From Leguminivora glycinivorella (taxonomy: Eukaryota; Arthropoda; Insecta; Lepidoptera; Tortricidae): a stretch of DNA of 64,000 nt. This document shows positions 52,235 to 63,250 of this stretch, one piece after another (position 1 is the first letter of the stretch; every line of letters begins with the position of its first letter). Location of the stretch: contig NC_062990.1 in NCBI RefSeq assembly GCF_023078275.1, positions 15,267,549-15,331,548 of the forward strand, read 5' to 3'. A program made the position numbers and the translations under genes. The notes under the pieces are model-generated. The model worked only from the letters and a program-made list of their open reading frames with translations, was not told the DNA's origin and did no database searches.

Positions 52235-53337
52235 GGTATTGTAAACGTTTCGGTCACGTAAAAGAAGAATGTCGCAAGTTAATTAAAGACTCTAGTACGT
52301 CTAGTGATAATAATAATAATAAGGCATCAGATGTTAATGTTTTGCGTTGTTATGGATGTGGTCAAATAGGCGTTATACGCGCAAATTGCGAAAAATGTAA
52401 TGCCTCATTCTGTACTGTCAATTGCAACATGGATACGTCCAATCCAGGGTGTAAGGGCACTGGTAAGCAGACTAAGAAGCTTTCCCCGGTGAGTAGTTCT
52501 CTTATCACTATACCTTAAGTTCAAAATGATAAACTTGACGAGACCTGTTTGTCTCTTACTGATTTTCAAAATGCACTTCCTGCAAATTTCTTTGGTGACG
52601 GTTTAGTAGCAAGGTTGGTGACGCCCCGCGCTCCCTCCAGCTCTCGGGATGACCCCGTAGTCATTCAACAGCCGTGCACACTATTTGCAAAGTCCCTTAT
52701 TGATAACAGTGATAAACAAGTTAATGATTCCCATAGTAAGGATCTGTCATTTTGTCCCGTGTCCAATACTAGTAATATCCCTGTAAGGTCAGAGCAGGTC
52801 ATTGACGTTAAATCTAGGTTGCCTACAGCTGTTTTAGGATCAGCTGATAACAGAAATACAAATGGTCACAATATAAGTAGCAACAGTATGTCATCTGTGG
52901 ATCACAATATAAATATGTCTGCCACATCCTGTGAGAAGATTATATTTTCAGCTGTGGATTTTTCAGCACCAGCCCAGAAGGTTGAGTGCTCCAAGGAGCC
53001 TGCACCTGGAGCCCTAAAGGACCAGAATGCTTCCGAGGACCCGGTGTTGGATTTATTTGACTCCTTTGAAGATTATGTAAACAGACATCAGCGGCCACTT
53101 TTAGGAATTGAAATCCTGAATATGAGAGGTACTGCATTAGTGGATACAGCTGCAAAGAGAAGCATGGCAAGTCAGAAGCTCTACTCACTGTTACTTGAGA
53201 AAGGTCAACAGTTCTGCGAGAAGCAAATGAGAGTTACACTAGCGGATGGTATACCTCAAATTAAAAATGTGCTCAAAATTACCTTGGATGTTAAAGTGAA
53301 GGATAGGATAATACCTCAAGATCCTGATCTTACCTGA
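52189..53337 (+). pseudogene. Gypsy nucleocapsid end and protease
   Basis: One frame is interrupted by a single stop at 52516-52518. It carries the second half of a knuckle ('GHVKEEC'), then a 'CYGCGQIGVIRANC' knuckle with the histidine replaced. A variable linker follows, and near 53090-53170 a retropepsin-like start 'LGIEILNMRGTALVDTAAK'. The DTA in place of DTG is a deviation from the textbook active site, though I recall similar variants in some Gypsy lineages. The frame ends by shift near 53324. Confidence 0.7.
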
Positions 53338-55330
53338 AGCCCAAGAAAATGATACTTTACTGGGAGTTGATTTTATAAAAGCATCTCGGCTCAACTTGGA
53401 CTTTAACACCAATACTTGGTGCTTTCCAGGAGGGGATAAGTATCCCATACAGTATGAAAATGACATACCAGTACAATTGTCACTTGCTGCAAGCAATATA
53501 CTTCATGCTGAAGAAGGATCAATGCTCAGCGAAGGTGAAAAGATGAAATTAGCCGAAGTGTTACAGAGGAATAGCGCAGTCTTCAGTCTAGGGGGAGCGC
53601 CCACTCCCATTGTGGAACATCACATTGACACAGGAGATCATGCACCTATATCTGTACCTCCTTACCGGCTCACACCTGCGAAGAAGGAAATTATGAAAAC
53701 AGAGATTGAGAAGATGCTCCGGGAAGGGATAATAGAAGAATGTGAATCTGCTTGGACTTCACCGGCTGTGCTTGTCCCTAAGAAGAATAATACTGTCAGA
53801 TTCTGTGCTGATTACAGAAAACTGAATAGTATCACCAAGACAGATAACTATCCCTTACCTTTAATTGATGAACTGCTACAGTCGACCGGAAGACAGTGTT
53901 ACATAAGTACCCTAGATCTGAGATCCGGATACTGGCAAGTAAGTGTGACGCCAGCTGATCGAGATAAGACAGCGGTGATCACACCATTTGGTACATACCG
54001 TTTTCTACGCATGCCATTTGGGCTCAAGAACTCTCCTGCGACGTTCCAGCGGTTGATGGATAAGTTCAAATCCGGTGCCAGCCTGCAAAACACTACAGTC
54101 TTAGCTTACCTTGATGATCTCCTGGTTATTTCTGACAGCTTCGAGAAACACCTGCAAGACCTGCAACTTGTGTTCGAACGGCTGCATCAGTTTGGCTTAA
54201 GAGCAAACCGAGAAAAATGTGTTTTTGCTTGCAAAGAGGTCAAGTACCTTGGTCACCTCATCACCTCAGACGGTATAAAGCCAGATAATGGGAAAGTTGA
54301 AGCTATCTTAGCCATGAAAGAGCCAACTAATCTCAAACATCTCCGGACATTTCTTCAAACCTGTGCTTGGTTTAGAAAGTTTGTTCCAAATTTCTCAGCG
54401 GTAGCTCAACCGCTTACCAAGCTAACCAAGAAAAATGAACCATGGAAATGGCAAGATAAGCAACAACAGGCCTTTACAGAGCTCAAAACCAGACTAACTT
54501 CTGCTCCGATATTGGTGCAAGCGGATTACAGCAAACCTTTTATTCTGCGGACGGACGCAAGCAATTATGCTCTTGGAGCTTGCCTTATGCAAGGCGAAGG
54601 AAATGATGAGCGTCCCATTGAGTACGCCAGTCGACTGCTCACTGCTGCAGAACGAAGATACAGTACAACCGAGAGGGAGTGCCTGGCTGTAATCTGGGCG
54701 GTAGAGAAGTACCGGCCCTATATAGATGATCATTCAGTTTTAGTGAAGACAGATCATCAGCCGTTGAAATGGCTGTTGACTCACAAGTCACCAAGTGGTC
54801 GCCTTATCCGGTGGGCACTTAAACTGCAAGGTTTTGACATCAAGTATGAATATACACCTGGAAAGGCCAATGTCATAGCAGACACCTTGAGTCGACCCGT
54901 CTGCGATGAAAACTCCAAAGAAGATTGTGGAGTCTGCTCTGTTATTATAGATATTCCACAAATTAACCCGACGGAACTACGTACTGCTCAGCTCGAAGAT
55001 CAAGAGGTCGCCAAGATTATTCAAGACCTGGAAGACTCTGATCTCATAAACTCAACCAGGTGGCTAGAGAGAGGATATGTCATGGCCCAGGGGGTCCTTT
55101 ACTATTACAATCCCAACTCTGAGTCTGAGGAAGCGCAGCTGGTAGTACCTCACTCTATGAAGGAGGCCGTCTTAAAAGAGTACCACGACCGACGCTCCAA
55201 CAGCTGGTCATCAGGGCGTAGAAAGGTCTCTCGCACGCATTTGTCAAAAGTATTACTTCACAGGAATGCGAAAGTACATCACGGAATATCTAAAACAATG
55301 CGAAGAATGCCAACGTTACAAGATAAGTAA
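53324..55330 (+). pseudogene. pol: Gypsy pol: RT, RNase H and integrase start
   Basis: An open frame of over 660 codons (first Met at 53396 is not the true start). The RT has 'FCADYRKLNSITKTDNYPLP', 'LDLRSGYWQV', 'FLRMPFGLKNSPATFQRLMD' and YLDD at 54107-54118. The connection domain leads to an RNase H with 'TDASNYALGACLMQ' near 54550 and 'TDHQPLKWLL' near 54750, then 'KANVIADTLSRP'. In the integrase zinc region (about 55190-55215) the frame is lost. RT and RNase H catalytic residues are present. Confidence 0.9.
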
Positions 55331-56471
55331 CCAGAAGCCAATGGGACTATTACAGACCCCAGTGCTTAATCAAAGAGGAGAGGTGCTAGCTATAGATCTC
55401 TTTGGCCCTCTACCTGAAGGAGACGATGGAGAGAAATGGGTGCTGCTCATCGAGGACACGGCTACACGCTGGGTGGAGCTGATAGCCCTCAAGGACGCCA
55501 CTGCAGAAGTCTGTGCTCCAGCCCTTATCGAGCAGTACTTCCTACGGTATGGTTTCCCAAGAAGAATCATCTCGGACAACGGAGTTCAATTTATATCAGC
55601 GGTAATGCAGCAGACAATGTTTTTACTGGGAATTAAGCAGAACTTAATTCCCCGAAACTTAATCACGCCGAGGCCAACCCTGCGGAACGGAAAAATAGAG
55701 ACCTTAAAACACAACTCTCTATTTTAGTGAAGACTAATCATCGTACGTGGCCAAACTTCCTGCCAGCGATCAGGTTCTCAATTAATAGTGCCGTATGCGC
55801 CACGACGGGATGTAGTCCAGCTCAAATAATGTTCGCTCGTGAAATGAGAACACCATTTGACGCTCAACGTGATTTGAAGGCTATTCTGGCAAAGGAAAAC
55901 TTTATTCCACAAATTACTCAATCTAAACAGATTTCTCAATAACTGGGACGTTATTAAAGCAAGAGTGGAACGACAGCAGGATCAAAAGAAAACCGATGTA
56001 GACCAGCATCGTCGACCTGCACCTATATTTTCCGTCAATGACCTTGTGCTGGTTAGCACACATTTGCTTAGTAATGCTTCTAAAGGTTTGACCAAGAAAT
56101 TTATGCCTAAACGGGATGGTCCCTATTTAATAAAAAAAATTGTCAGTCCAACTTCGTATATCATAGCTGACAGGCAAACTAATACTGACCTAGGGAAGTT
56201 CCATAGTAGCGATCTCACCTTATACACGCAAGGTCAAGATATTCAATCGGTGCCTGTTCAGCCACGGCGACTACGTGATCGCCCTCGTAATCTAGCGCCC
56301 AATAGAGCTACCAACTCCCCAACGGGTCGTACTGGAAACTTGGAGGGGGAGTGTATAGCGCACCAATCAAATACCGCGCCTCGCCCTAATCCTGCTCGCG
56401 GATTGGACGAGCCTATGACCATACGTTCGCGCCGCTCGCGCGCAGTCCGGCAACCGGCGCGTTACGAGTAA
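55230..56471 (+). pseudogene. Gypsy integrase and C-terminal domain, frameshifted
   Basis: Three registers in turn: 55266-55727, 55727-55942, 55965-56471. The first holds 'QCEECQRYK' of the HHCC finger and catalytic aspartates at about 55394 ('LAIDLFGPLP') and 55574 ('SDNGVQF'). The catalytic Glu, at 55684-55686, lies in the next register. The last register has a GPY/F-like 'KRDGPYLIKKIVSPTSYI' and closes with 'SRRSRAVRQPARYE' at 56471, 120 bases inside the 3' LTR. Confidence 0.85.
56342..56351 (+). other. Polypurine tract
   Basis: GGAGGGGGAG abuts the 3' LTR start TGTATAGCG at 56352, the expected plus-strand primer position. Confidence 0.85.
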
Positions 56472-56652
56472 CGTTGTTTATGTGCTTAATTACTAAAATT
56501 GTGCAACAAACTTGCCAAATTAGCTTACAGTATTGATTTATGAGTGTATCAATAGTATTAACGTGCCTGGAAACAATAAACTGTGAATTCATCTATGCAT
56601 TTTCACTTATAGCCTCAAACCGAACCCCAAAACCGAGCTAGCCGGCGCTACA
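56352..56652 (+). repeat. 3' LTR
   Basis: TGTATAGCGC...GGCGCTACA, 301 bp, with short inverted ends. It holds the end of the pol frame. A 'caataaactg' near 56573 may serve as polyadenylation signal. Confidence 0.9.
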
Positions 56653-57025
56653 CATGTATGTTGTGGAAATGAATAAAGTTTTTATCTATCTATCTATCTA
56701 TCATCTATGCCAAAATTCGCTTATACACGAGTTATTTTCTGTTGAGGTAGGCTTCGTTGGGTGAGTTATTATATTTCAGTTCAGTTTCACTATATTGGCG
56801 CCTCACGGCATACAAATTTGAGAGCATGTCAAAATATAAATTAATAATTACCTAAATATTTTTTTTTCGTTCAATTGAAACCAAAATATTTAATTACTAC
56901 TAAGTACACTAAAACGTAATAAATAATAAACTAAAAGTAATTTAAACTATAAATATTTCAAAAAAACATAATTATATTCTAAATATTCACAAATCTAAGA
57001 ATTATTTTATAGAGTAGTAACTCTT
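56653..57025 (+). other. LINE tail and unassigned DNA
   Basis: 56653-56705 'gttgtggaaatgaataaagt' with TTTATCTATCTATC is a LINE 3' end directly next to the LTR. 56706-57025 is AT-rich and unassigned. Confidence 0.45.
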
Positions 57026-57590
57026 CTTAACGTATGGATGTGAAACATGGGCCCTCACAGAAGTACATAGAGCAAAACTCGCGTCATGCCAGCGTGCGAT
57101 GGAGAGGAGCATTTTGGGACTCAGAAGAAGCGACAGAGTACGAAATATCGACATAAGAGAGAAGACCAAACTGACAGATATCCTGCAGAGAATAGATCAA
57201 CTAAAATGGAAATGGACAGGTCATATGATGCGCTCGAAAGAAGGAAAATGGAGTAAAGAGATCACTAACTGGTACCCCAGAGGATACAGCCGTAAGAAAG
57301 GCCCACAGCTCTGTAGATGGGAAGATGAAATAAAACTAACAGCGGGACCATTCTGGAGAAGAGCAACCATGGACAGGACACACTGGAGGGATTTAGAGGA
57401 GGCCTTTGCCAGGAGGCAAACTGAGCTACGAGACTTAATTTAAAAACTAAAGAACAGATATAAAACCAAAAACAAAATACGAAACTTAACTTTAATGCCA
57501 ACAATGATAATTCAAACTTAATCTAAAACTCAGTAAGAAAGGCTATTTTAATTTTAATTTTAATTTCATTTTAATTTAACTCTTTTTGAG
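57026..57590 (+). pseudogene. RTE-type LINE 3' end
   Basis: The frame to 57443 encodes 'YGCETWALTEVHRAKL', 'CQRAMERSILGLRRSDRVRN', 'RIDQLKWKWTGHMMR', 'GPQLCRWEDEIKLTAGPFW' and 'LEEAFARRQTELRDLI', the well-known C-terminal region of RTE-like LINEs. 5'-truncated. UTR and TTTTAAT-type tail end near 57590. The open frame suggests moderate age. Confidence 0.75.
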
Positions 57591-57786
57591 CTAACAACAA
57601 CTTCAAGGCATTTTTGAACTTGTTAAGATGTAATAATTGAATATTTTGTGATATTTTGTTGAATATTTCACACAGAAGTTCATAAATCTAATTAATACAT
57701 ATTTAGTTTAATTGAATTTTATACTATAAGCTTGTTTCGAAATTGCGAGTTATTGTTGTTCAAAATCTCAGGAGCACGATTTTGAT

Positions 57787-58742
<956 letters not shown>

Positions 58743-58819
58743 CAACAATTTGATATAATTTACGTTCTTTATTCATTAAAATGTGATGGGCCTGATTTAC
58801 ATAAAATATACTTTAACCC

Positions 58820-58970
58820 TCACGGCCCAGCCACGACATTGGTCTAAGCGCGACAGCGGTGAGCGGCGGCCATACATTGGAGCGAGACACAGCGATGGGA
58901 CTTTTCATTCGCACGTATGGCTGCCGCTCACCGCTGTCGCGCTTAGACCGATGTCGTGGCCGGGCCGTCA
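58820..58970. mobile_element. Foldback MITE with 53-bp arms
   Basis: CGGCCCAGCCACGACATTGG at 58823 is inverted as CCGATGTCGTGGCCGGGCCG ending 58967; the arms match over 53 bp with three differences. Confidence 0.8.
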
Positions 58971-59107
58971 GGATAGGAATAAGCCATAAGAAGTCACATA
59001 ATAAGTCAATACGGCATATTGGACGATCATAAGCTATAAGTAATTTTTACAAGACGATTTTGAATAATGCCATAAAAATGTATTTAAAAAAGATTATAAT
59101 TTTCCTC

Positions 59108-59252
59108 CTCCTCCTTGGGTTATCCCGGCATTTGCCACGGTTCATGGGAGCCTGGGGTTCGCTTTGACAACTAACCCCAAGATTTGGCGAAGGCACTAGT
59201 TTTTACGAAAGCGACTGCCATCTGACCTTCCAACCCGAAGGGTAATAAATGT
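59108..59252 (-). mobile_element. SINE-B, 3' half
   Basis: Reverse copy: 'gggttatcccggcatttgcc', 'gagcctggggttcgctttga', 'cgactgccatctgaccttcc'. (CCT)n at its end matches the (GAT)-like tail. Confidence 0.75.
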
Positions 59253-59445
59253 GTATAACGTGTATACCTCTATAATTGTTAGTATAATATATTAACTAGA
59301 ATACAAAGCTCTTCATTTCAGTATTAAATCATCATCAAAATAATTTTAACATTGAAATTTTTTTATTAATAACTATATATATATATATAATATTTACACG
59401 CCATTACAGACAAGCCAATACACCGAGAAATAGAATAATAATATC

Positions 59446-59824
59446 AAAACCCAATCAAATTATGAAACAGAATCGCTTCCACAAAATATTTGGTAATTAT
59501 ATAAAGTGAAAACCCAATCAAATTATGAAACAGAATCGCGTCCACAAAATATTTGGTAATTATATAAAGTGAAAACCCAATCAAATTATGAAACAGAATC
59601 GCTTCCACAAAATATTTGGTAATTATATAAAGTGAAAACCCAATCAAATTATGAAACAGAATCGCTTCCACAAAATATTTGGTAATTATATAAAGTGAAA
59701 ACCCAATCAAATTATGAAACAGAATCACTTCCACAAAATATTTTTGGTAATTATATAAAGTCAAAACCCAATCAAATTATGAAACAGAATCGCTTCCACC
59801 AAATATTTGGTAATTATATAAAGT
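59446..59824. repeat. 63-bp minisatellite, six units
   Basis: Units beginning AAAACCCAATCAAATTATGA start at 59446, 59509, 59572, 59635 and 59698; the next begins 66 bp later through a 3-bp insertion. 63 is a multiple of 3, so a 106-codon minus frame survives; this alone does not support a gene. Confidence 0.9.
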
Positions 59825-59966
59825 TTGCAACTTCTCTTACCGAAGTTAGGCCACCTAGCGCTTAGAACTGAAAATAGGTTCTACTAGCGTGCAAATGTAT
59901 TAGGTAAATAGCTTAACGCTGTACTGAGGCTGTACTACGAGTTTCTGACGTTTTAGTGTGAGACCT

Positions 59967-60087
59967 GGGGCCCGTTTCTCAAAAGGTACAAGCCTTGTAT
60001 TACAAGTGCGCGAACTGTCAAATCGTATGGGTTGTCATGGAAACACACTTGTAATACAAGGCTTGTACCTTTCGAGAAACGGGCCCC
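59967..60087. mobile_element. Foldback MITE GGGGCCCGTTTCTC
   Basis: 121 bp with 42-bp arms differing at one base: GGGGCCCGTTTCTCAAAAGG against, inverted, GGGGCCCGTTTCTCGAAAGG. The loop is about 37 bases. Confidence 0.85.
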
Positions 60088-60425
60088 TGAGTGCACGCTC
60101 ATATCGGGCGTGCGGCGTGTATATCAAACGATTGAAGCTCAATACAAGTGTCCTGACTCGACGCTGCATAGTAGACGTAGACGCACGCTCTCCCCGCCCC
60201 GCCGAACGCTACGCTCCGATGGTCTACTCAGACGTTACACGTAGAATACGATATTCGATAGAGTAAATTACATTTTCCCCTCACTAGCTCGGAAACACGT
60301 GTTTTGTCCTTTGATACCAGCGGGTAAAAACGCATTTTATCCACTAGTGGGTAAAGTGATTTAACCTTGAATAAAGTCAAATTAACTGCTTTAAAATTGA
60401 TAAAAGTAGGTGAATCTAGTAATAA

Positions 60426-60457
60426 CATCGATCTAAACTACCAAGATACACTATCAC
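60426..60457. repeat. Left TIR of the P element
   Basis: Starts CATCGATCTAAACTACCAAG. Matches the right TIR at 29 of 32 positions. Confidence 0.85.
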
Positions 60458-61435
60458 CTACAAATTCGACACTCAAAAGTGTCCGATCGCCAAGTTGCAA
60501 ATGTGTGCGTCTAGTTGACAAACGAAAACTTCGCAATGTAGTAAAAACTACTTTAATTTTTTACAAAAACAACGTTATTTCTTAGTACTTAAAGTTCAAT
60601 TTCAAATGCAAGCAATTGGCGGTTATGACATTAATGAATGTGATCATCGCGAAAGCCATAAAATTTTATTACCGCAGATCGCAGGTGTGCATATTTTTAA
60701 ACAAATCTACGTCTTATTGCAACCAACATAAGTTTAATTTCGTTCGCGCTGCAACAATCTAAACGCCATTTTTACATTGGGAACGAGGATGGACAGAGGC
60801 ATCATGGGAGTCGCGCTATGAGATGAAAGGCGAGAATGAGGAAATTTGCGGTATTTTTGCGAAAAACTGTTTTAAAAAATCCTATTAGATAGAAAATTTC
60901 TTAAGGAACAAAACGTTTGGTATAACATTTTTCGAGATTTTGCGTATTTTAAGCGAAAAAAATGAGTTTTTACTGTATGATATTTTTATTGATATTATCT
61001 CAAACAAAAAAATATATAAGGTACGGCGGGACAATTTGGACTGGGGGAAAATTGCAACTGATCAATATCTCCACGTTTTGCAATGTTTGCATTATTAAAT
61101 AGAGTCAACTGAGGTATATACAGGGTGTCCCACGGCGATGCCACATGGAGGGAAAGTACCTTAAATATCGTAGATAGCATATTTTGCTGAAAGAAGACTT
61201 CATTTTATTTTCAAAACTTAGTAAAAGTGCATTTAATTTTTTTTAATTTTTACTATGAGGACTTATACAGGGTGTATTTTGATAGCGGGTCAGTAAGGCC
61301 GGTATGAGATCCCGTAGTCCTACATGAAAATAGTCTAAGGGGACCATCCATCAATTTCAAATTTATGAAAAATGGCATTTACAGATTTTGGAAAAAACAT
61401 ACAGGGTGCTAGAAAAAGGGCATTTTTGACAAACG

Positions 61436-61500
61436 TATGTATGTATATATATATATATATATATAACATACGTGTGTGTGTGTGTGTGTGTGTGCGTGTA
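61436..61500. repeat. (TA)n and (TG)n microsatellites
   Basis: TGTATGTATATATATATATA at about 61438, then a GTGTGT run at 61471-61493. Within the P element. Confidence 0.85.
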
Positions 61501-61643
61501 GTGAGTGTATGTGTAGCGATTATGTGAAGGTAAACAGTTGAGGGATTGTATGTGGTGCCGTGTGTGTGAGGGATGGTGCACTTGGAGAATATGAATTAAG
61601 TAGCTATTAAAACAAAGAAGAATTGAATGATGACATTAATTTA

Positions 61644-62245
61644 TTATTCTACGTAATTTCTTTCAAAGATTTGTGTGGGTAAATCTTCTCTCCGCTCCTC
61701 AGCTATAATCTTACGCCATTTTTCCCTTTCAACGTCTTGTTTTGGGAATCTGGAATAAAAACCTTTTTTATTACTTAAAAACGAATTTGCTATTCCCGGG
61801 TTGTTTCTTTTTATAATTAAAGTAATTTATAAGATATGTATTAATGTTATTGAATTGAAATCATTTATTTCAGACTTATTGGTCCATAATAATAAATAAA
61901 TACATACATTATTAATATGAAATAGGCTTCTTTTACAAAAAATATAAATTAGCGACTCCATCATTCCATTTTTAACTATGTTCCACTTCAACCATCTTTT
62001 GTCGCCGTCCGCTCATTACTAGTATAGCGCGAGAGAAAGAGACAAACTGCGTGAGACCAAATCAAGGAATTTACTTCAATTATTCTAGAAAATAAATGTT
62101 TTTAGTAAGTTAGGAAGCCATTTTGGCCACAAATGCATAACATTATAAAATTATTAACAATTACTTACCTGAAATACGATACGTCATCCTTTTTTAACGT
62201 ATATAAGGTGTTATTTTTGCACTTTTTTACGGAGCACTTAGGCAT
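61644..62245 (-). CDS. Truncated THAP-domain protein of the P element (two exons)
   Basis: Exon 1 runs from the ATG at 62245-62243 to 62169. The donor GTAAGT follows at 62168-62163, and the acceptor ends at 61750 (TTCCAG). Exon 2 runs from 61749 to the TAA at 61646-61644. Together 183 nt, 60 residues. The start 'MPKCSVKKCKNNT' has the Met-Pro and Cys-X4-Cys of THAP domains. The splice junction creates the conserved 'YFRFPK', and 'EREKWRKIIAEE' holds the invariant Trp. The CX2H pair and AVPTIF-type end expected further on are absent, so zinc binding is unlikely. AATAAA overlaps the stop. In known P elements the THAP domain binds transposon DNA in the nucleus; here that is inference. Confidence 0.65.
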
Positions 62246-62335
62246 GTTGCCGACACGGCGGATGAAGCGCTACTGACCGCCCAATTGTGCTTAGAACATT
62301 TTCAAGCACAATTTGCTGCGGACACATTCTAAGCC

Positions 62336-62367
62336 GTGATGGTGCATCTAGGTAGTTTAGATCGATG
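62336..62367. repeat. Right TIR of the P element
   Basis: Read inward on minus: CATCGATCTAAACTACCTAG. It lies on the promoter side of the THAP exon. Confidence 0.85.
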
Positions 62368-62739
62368 AGTAATAAAGATGATTTACCACCCGATGAACTA
62401 CTGGAAGCAGTGATAAACGCATTATTTGCGTTGTAGTTTCCTCGCTAAAATGAAGGGAAAAGTTTTGTGTTACACTCGGGTGCAAATTTATTTTACTTCT
62501 CGTGTGTTAAAAAACTCGCAAGTTCAGGATTCTATTCTCAAACCACTCGCTTCGCTCGTGGTTCAACTATAGAATCCTGTCACTTGCTCGTTTTTCAATT
62601 CCACACTCGGCGTTAAAATACAACTTTGCCCCCTTGTATAACAAATAACTATTTCTATATGGAGAAATTCAACACCCTCAAACTGTAACTTACTGCACAG
62701 TCTACACAGTTGGTAGATAAATTAAATCATCATCATCAT

Positions 62740-63158
62740 CATCAGCCTATCGCCATGCGCGGATCCAGGGGGGGGGTCATGGGGTCATGACCCCCCCCTG
62801 GAGCCTAGGTTGGCCATACAAATAGACCACGTGACCCCCCCTGGGCCTTTACCACGTGACCCCCCCTGGGCACGAAGCTGGATCCACGCTTGCCTATCGC
62901 AGTCCACAGCTGGACATACTCCTCCCCAATTTCACGCCACCGTTTTAGATCTTCGGCTGCTCGCATCCAGCTGCTGACAGCCATCCAGCGCAAATCGTCG
63001 CTCCACCTTGCCTGAGGCCGTCCTACACTACGCTTGCCGAGACGCGGTCTCCACTCAAGAACTCGTTTACCCCAACGGTTGTCGGTTCTACGGCTAATAT
63101 AATAAATTAAATTACTTATATCAAAGAGGATCGAGTAAAATGTGTAATCACAGTGCAT
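62740..63158 (-). pseudogene. RTE-type LINE 3' end with nested MITE
   Basis: Minus remnant: 'SRRTDNRWGKRVLEWRPRLG', 'KRSVGRPQARWSDDLRWMA', 'SSWMRAAEDLKRWREIGEEY', 'VQLWTAIG', then (GAT)n at 62727-62743. Related to 36345-36616. The last residues of the listed frame come from the inserted MITE. Confidence 0.75.
62754..62892. mobile_element. hAT-type MITE
   Basis: CCTATCGC is duplicated at 62746-62753 and 62893-62900. The ends CATGCGCGGATCCAGGGGG and, inverted, CAAGCGTGGATCCAGC are short TIRs. Three C7 runs ('gacccccccctgg', 'gtgaccccccctggg' twice) repeat inside. No coding. Confidence 0.8.
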
Positions 63159-63250
63159 AGACTGCCATCTCTCGACACAAGCTTAAAACTTTTGAACCTC
63201 AGTTTTGACAATTTGGCCCATATTGTTAGCTTGATATGTGTGTAAATTAG

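Larger units (their letters stand above)
50779..56652 (+). mobile_element. Ty3/Gypsy LTR retrotransposon, degenerate coding
   Basis: About 5.87 kb between LTRs of 308 and 301 bp. Gene order gag, protease, RT, RNase H, integrase identifies Ty3/Gypsy. No env-like frame follows the integrase. Coding parts are broken by at least five frame changes, one internal stop and one 209-bp insertion, whereas the LTRs differ at about four bases and two small indels. No clear target duplication was found: the first two bases of the 5' LTR differ from the 3' LTR. Confidence 0.9.
60426..62367 (-). mobile_element. P-superfamily DNA transposon, internally deleted
   Basis: A 1942-bp insertion with an 8-bp duplication AGTAATAA (60418-60425, 62368-62375). 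It has 32-bp TIRs starting CATCGATCTAAACTACC with three mismatches. The copies at 43185-43605 and 48553-48790 show the unfilled site. The minus strand codes the start of a THAP domain 122 bp from the right end, the position expected of a P transposase first exon. TIR length, 8-bp duplication and THAP together fit P elements. No further transposase exon was seen, so it should be non-autonomous. The interior includes AT-rich DNA and three direct 'ATACAGGGTG' motifs (61119-61125, 61265-61271, 61400-61406) from other inserted ends. Confidence 0.8.
60272..62655 (+). mobile_element. GCAAGCGAAAG repeat, subtype b, split by the P element
   Basis: The left part 60272-60425 and right part 62368-62655 align end to end with 43185-43605. 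The right part keeps 'gaactactggaagcagtgat' and ends 'cttgtataacaaataact'. AGTAATAA is present once on each side of the insert. Confidence 0.85.

Noticed and set aside
55965..56471. env gene after integrase
   Set aside because: The frame shows GPY/F-like integrase C-terminal features and ends in the LTR; no signal peptide or membrane span.
62288..62302. Plus-strand 'CLEHF' as the missing THAP CX2H part
   Set aside because: It lies on the opposite strand upstream of exon 1 and within an imperfect palindrome; it cannot join the minus-strand exons.
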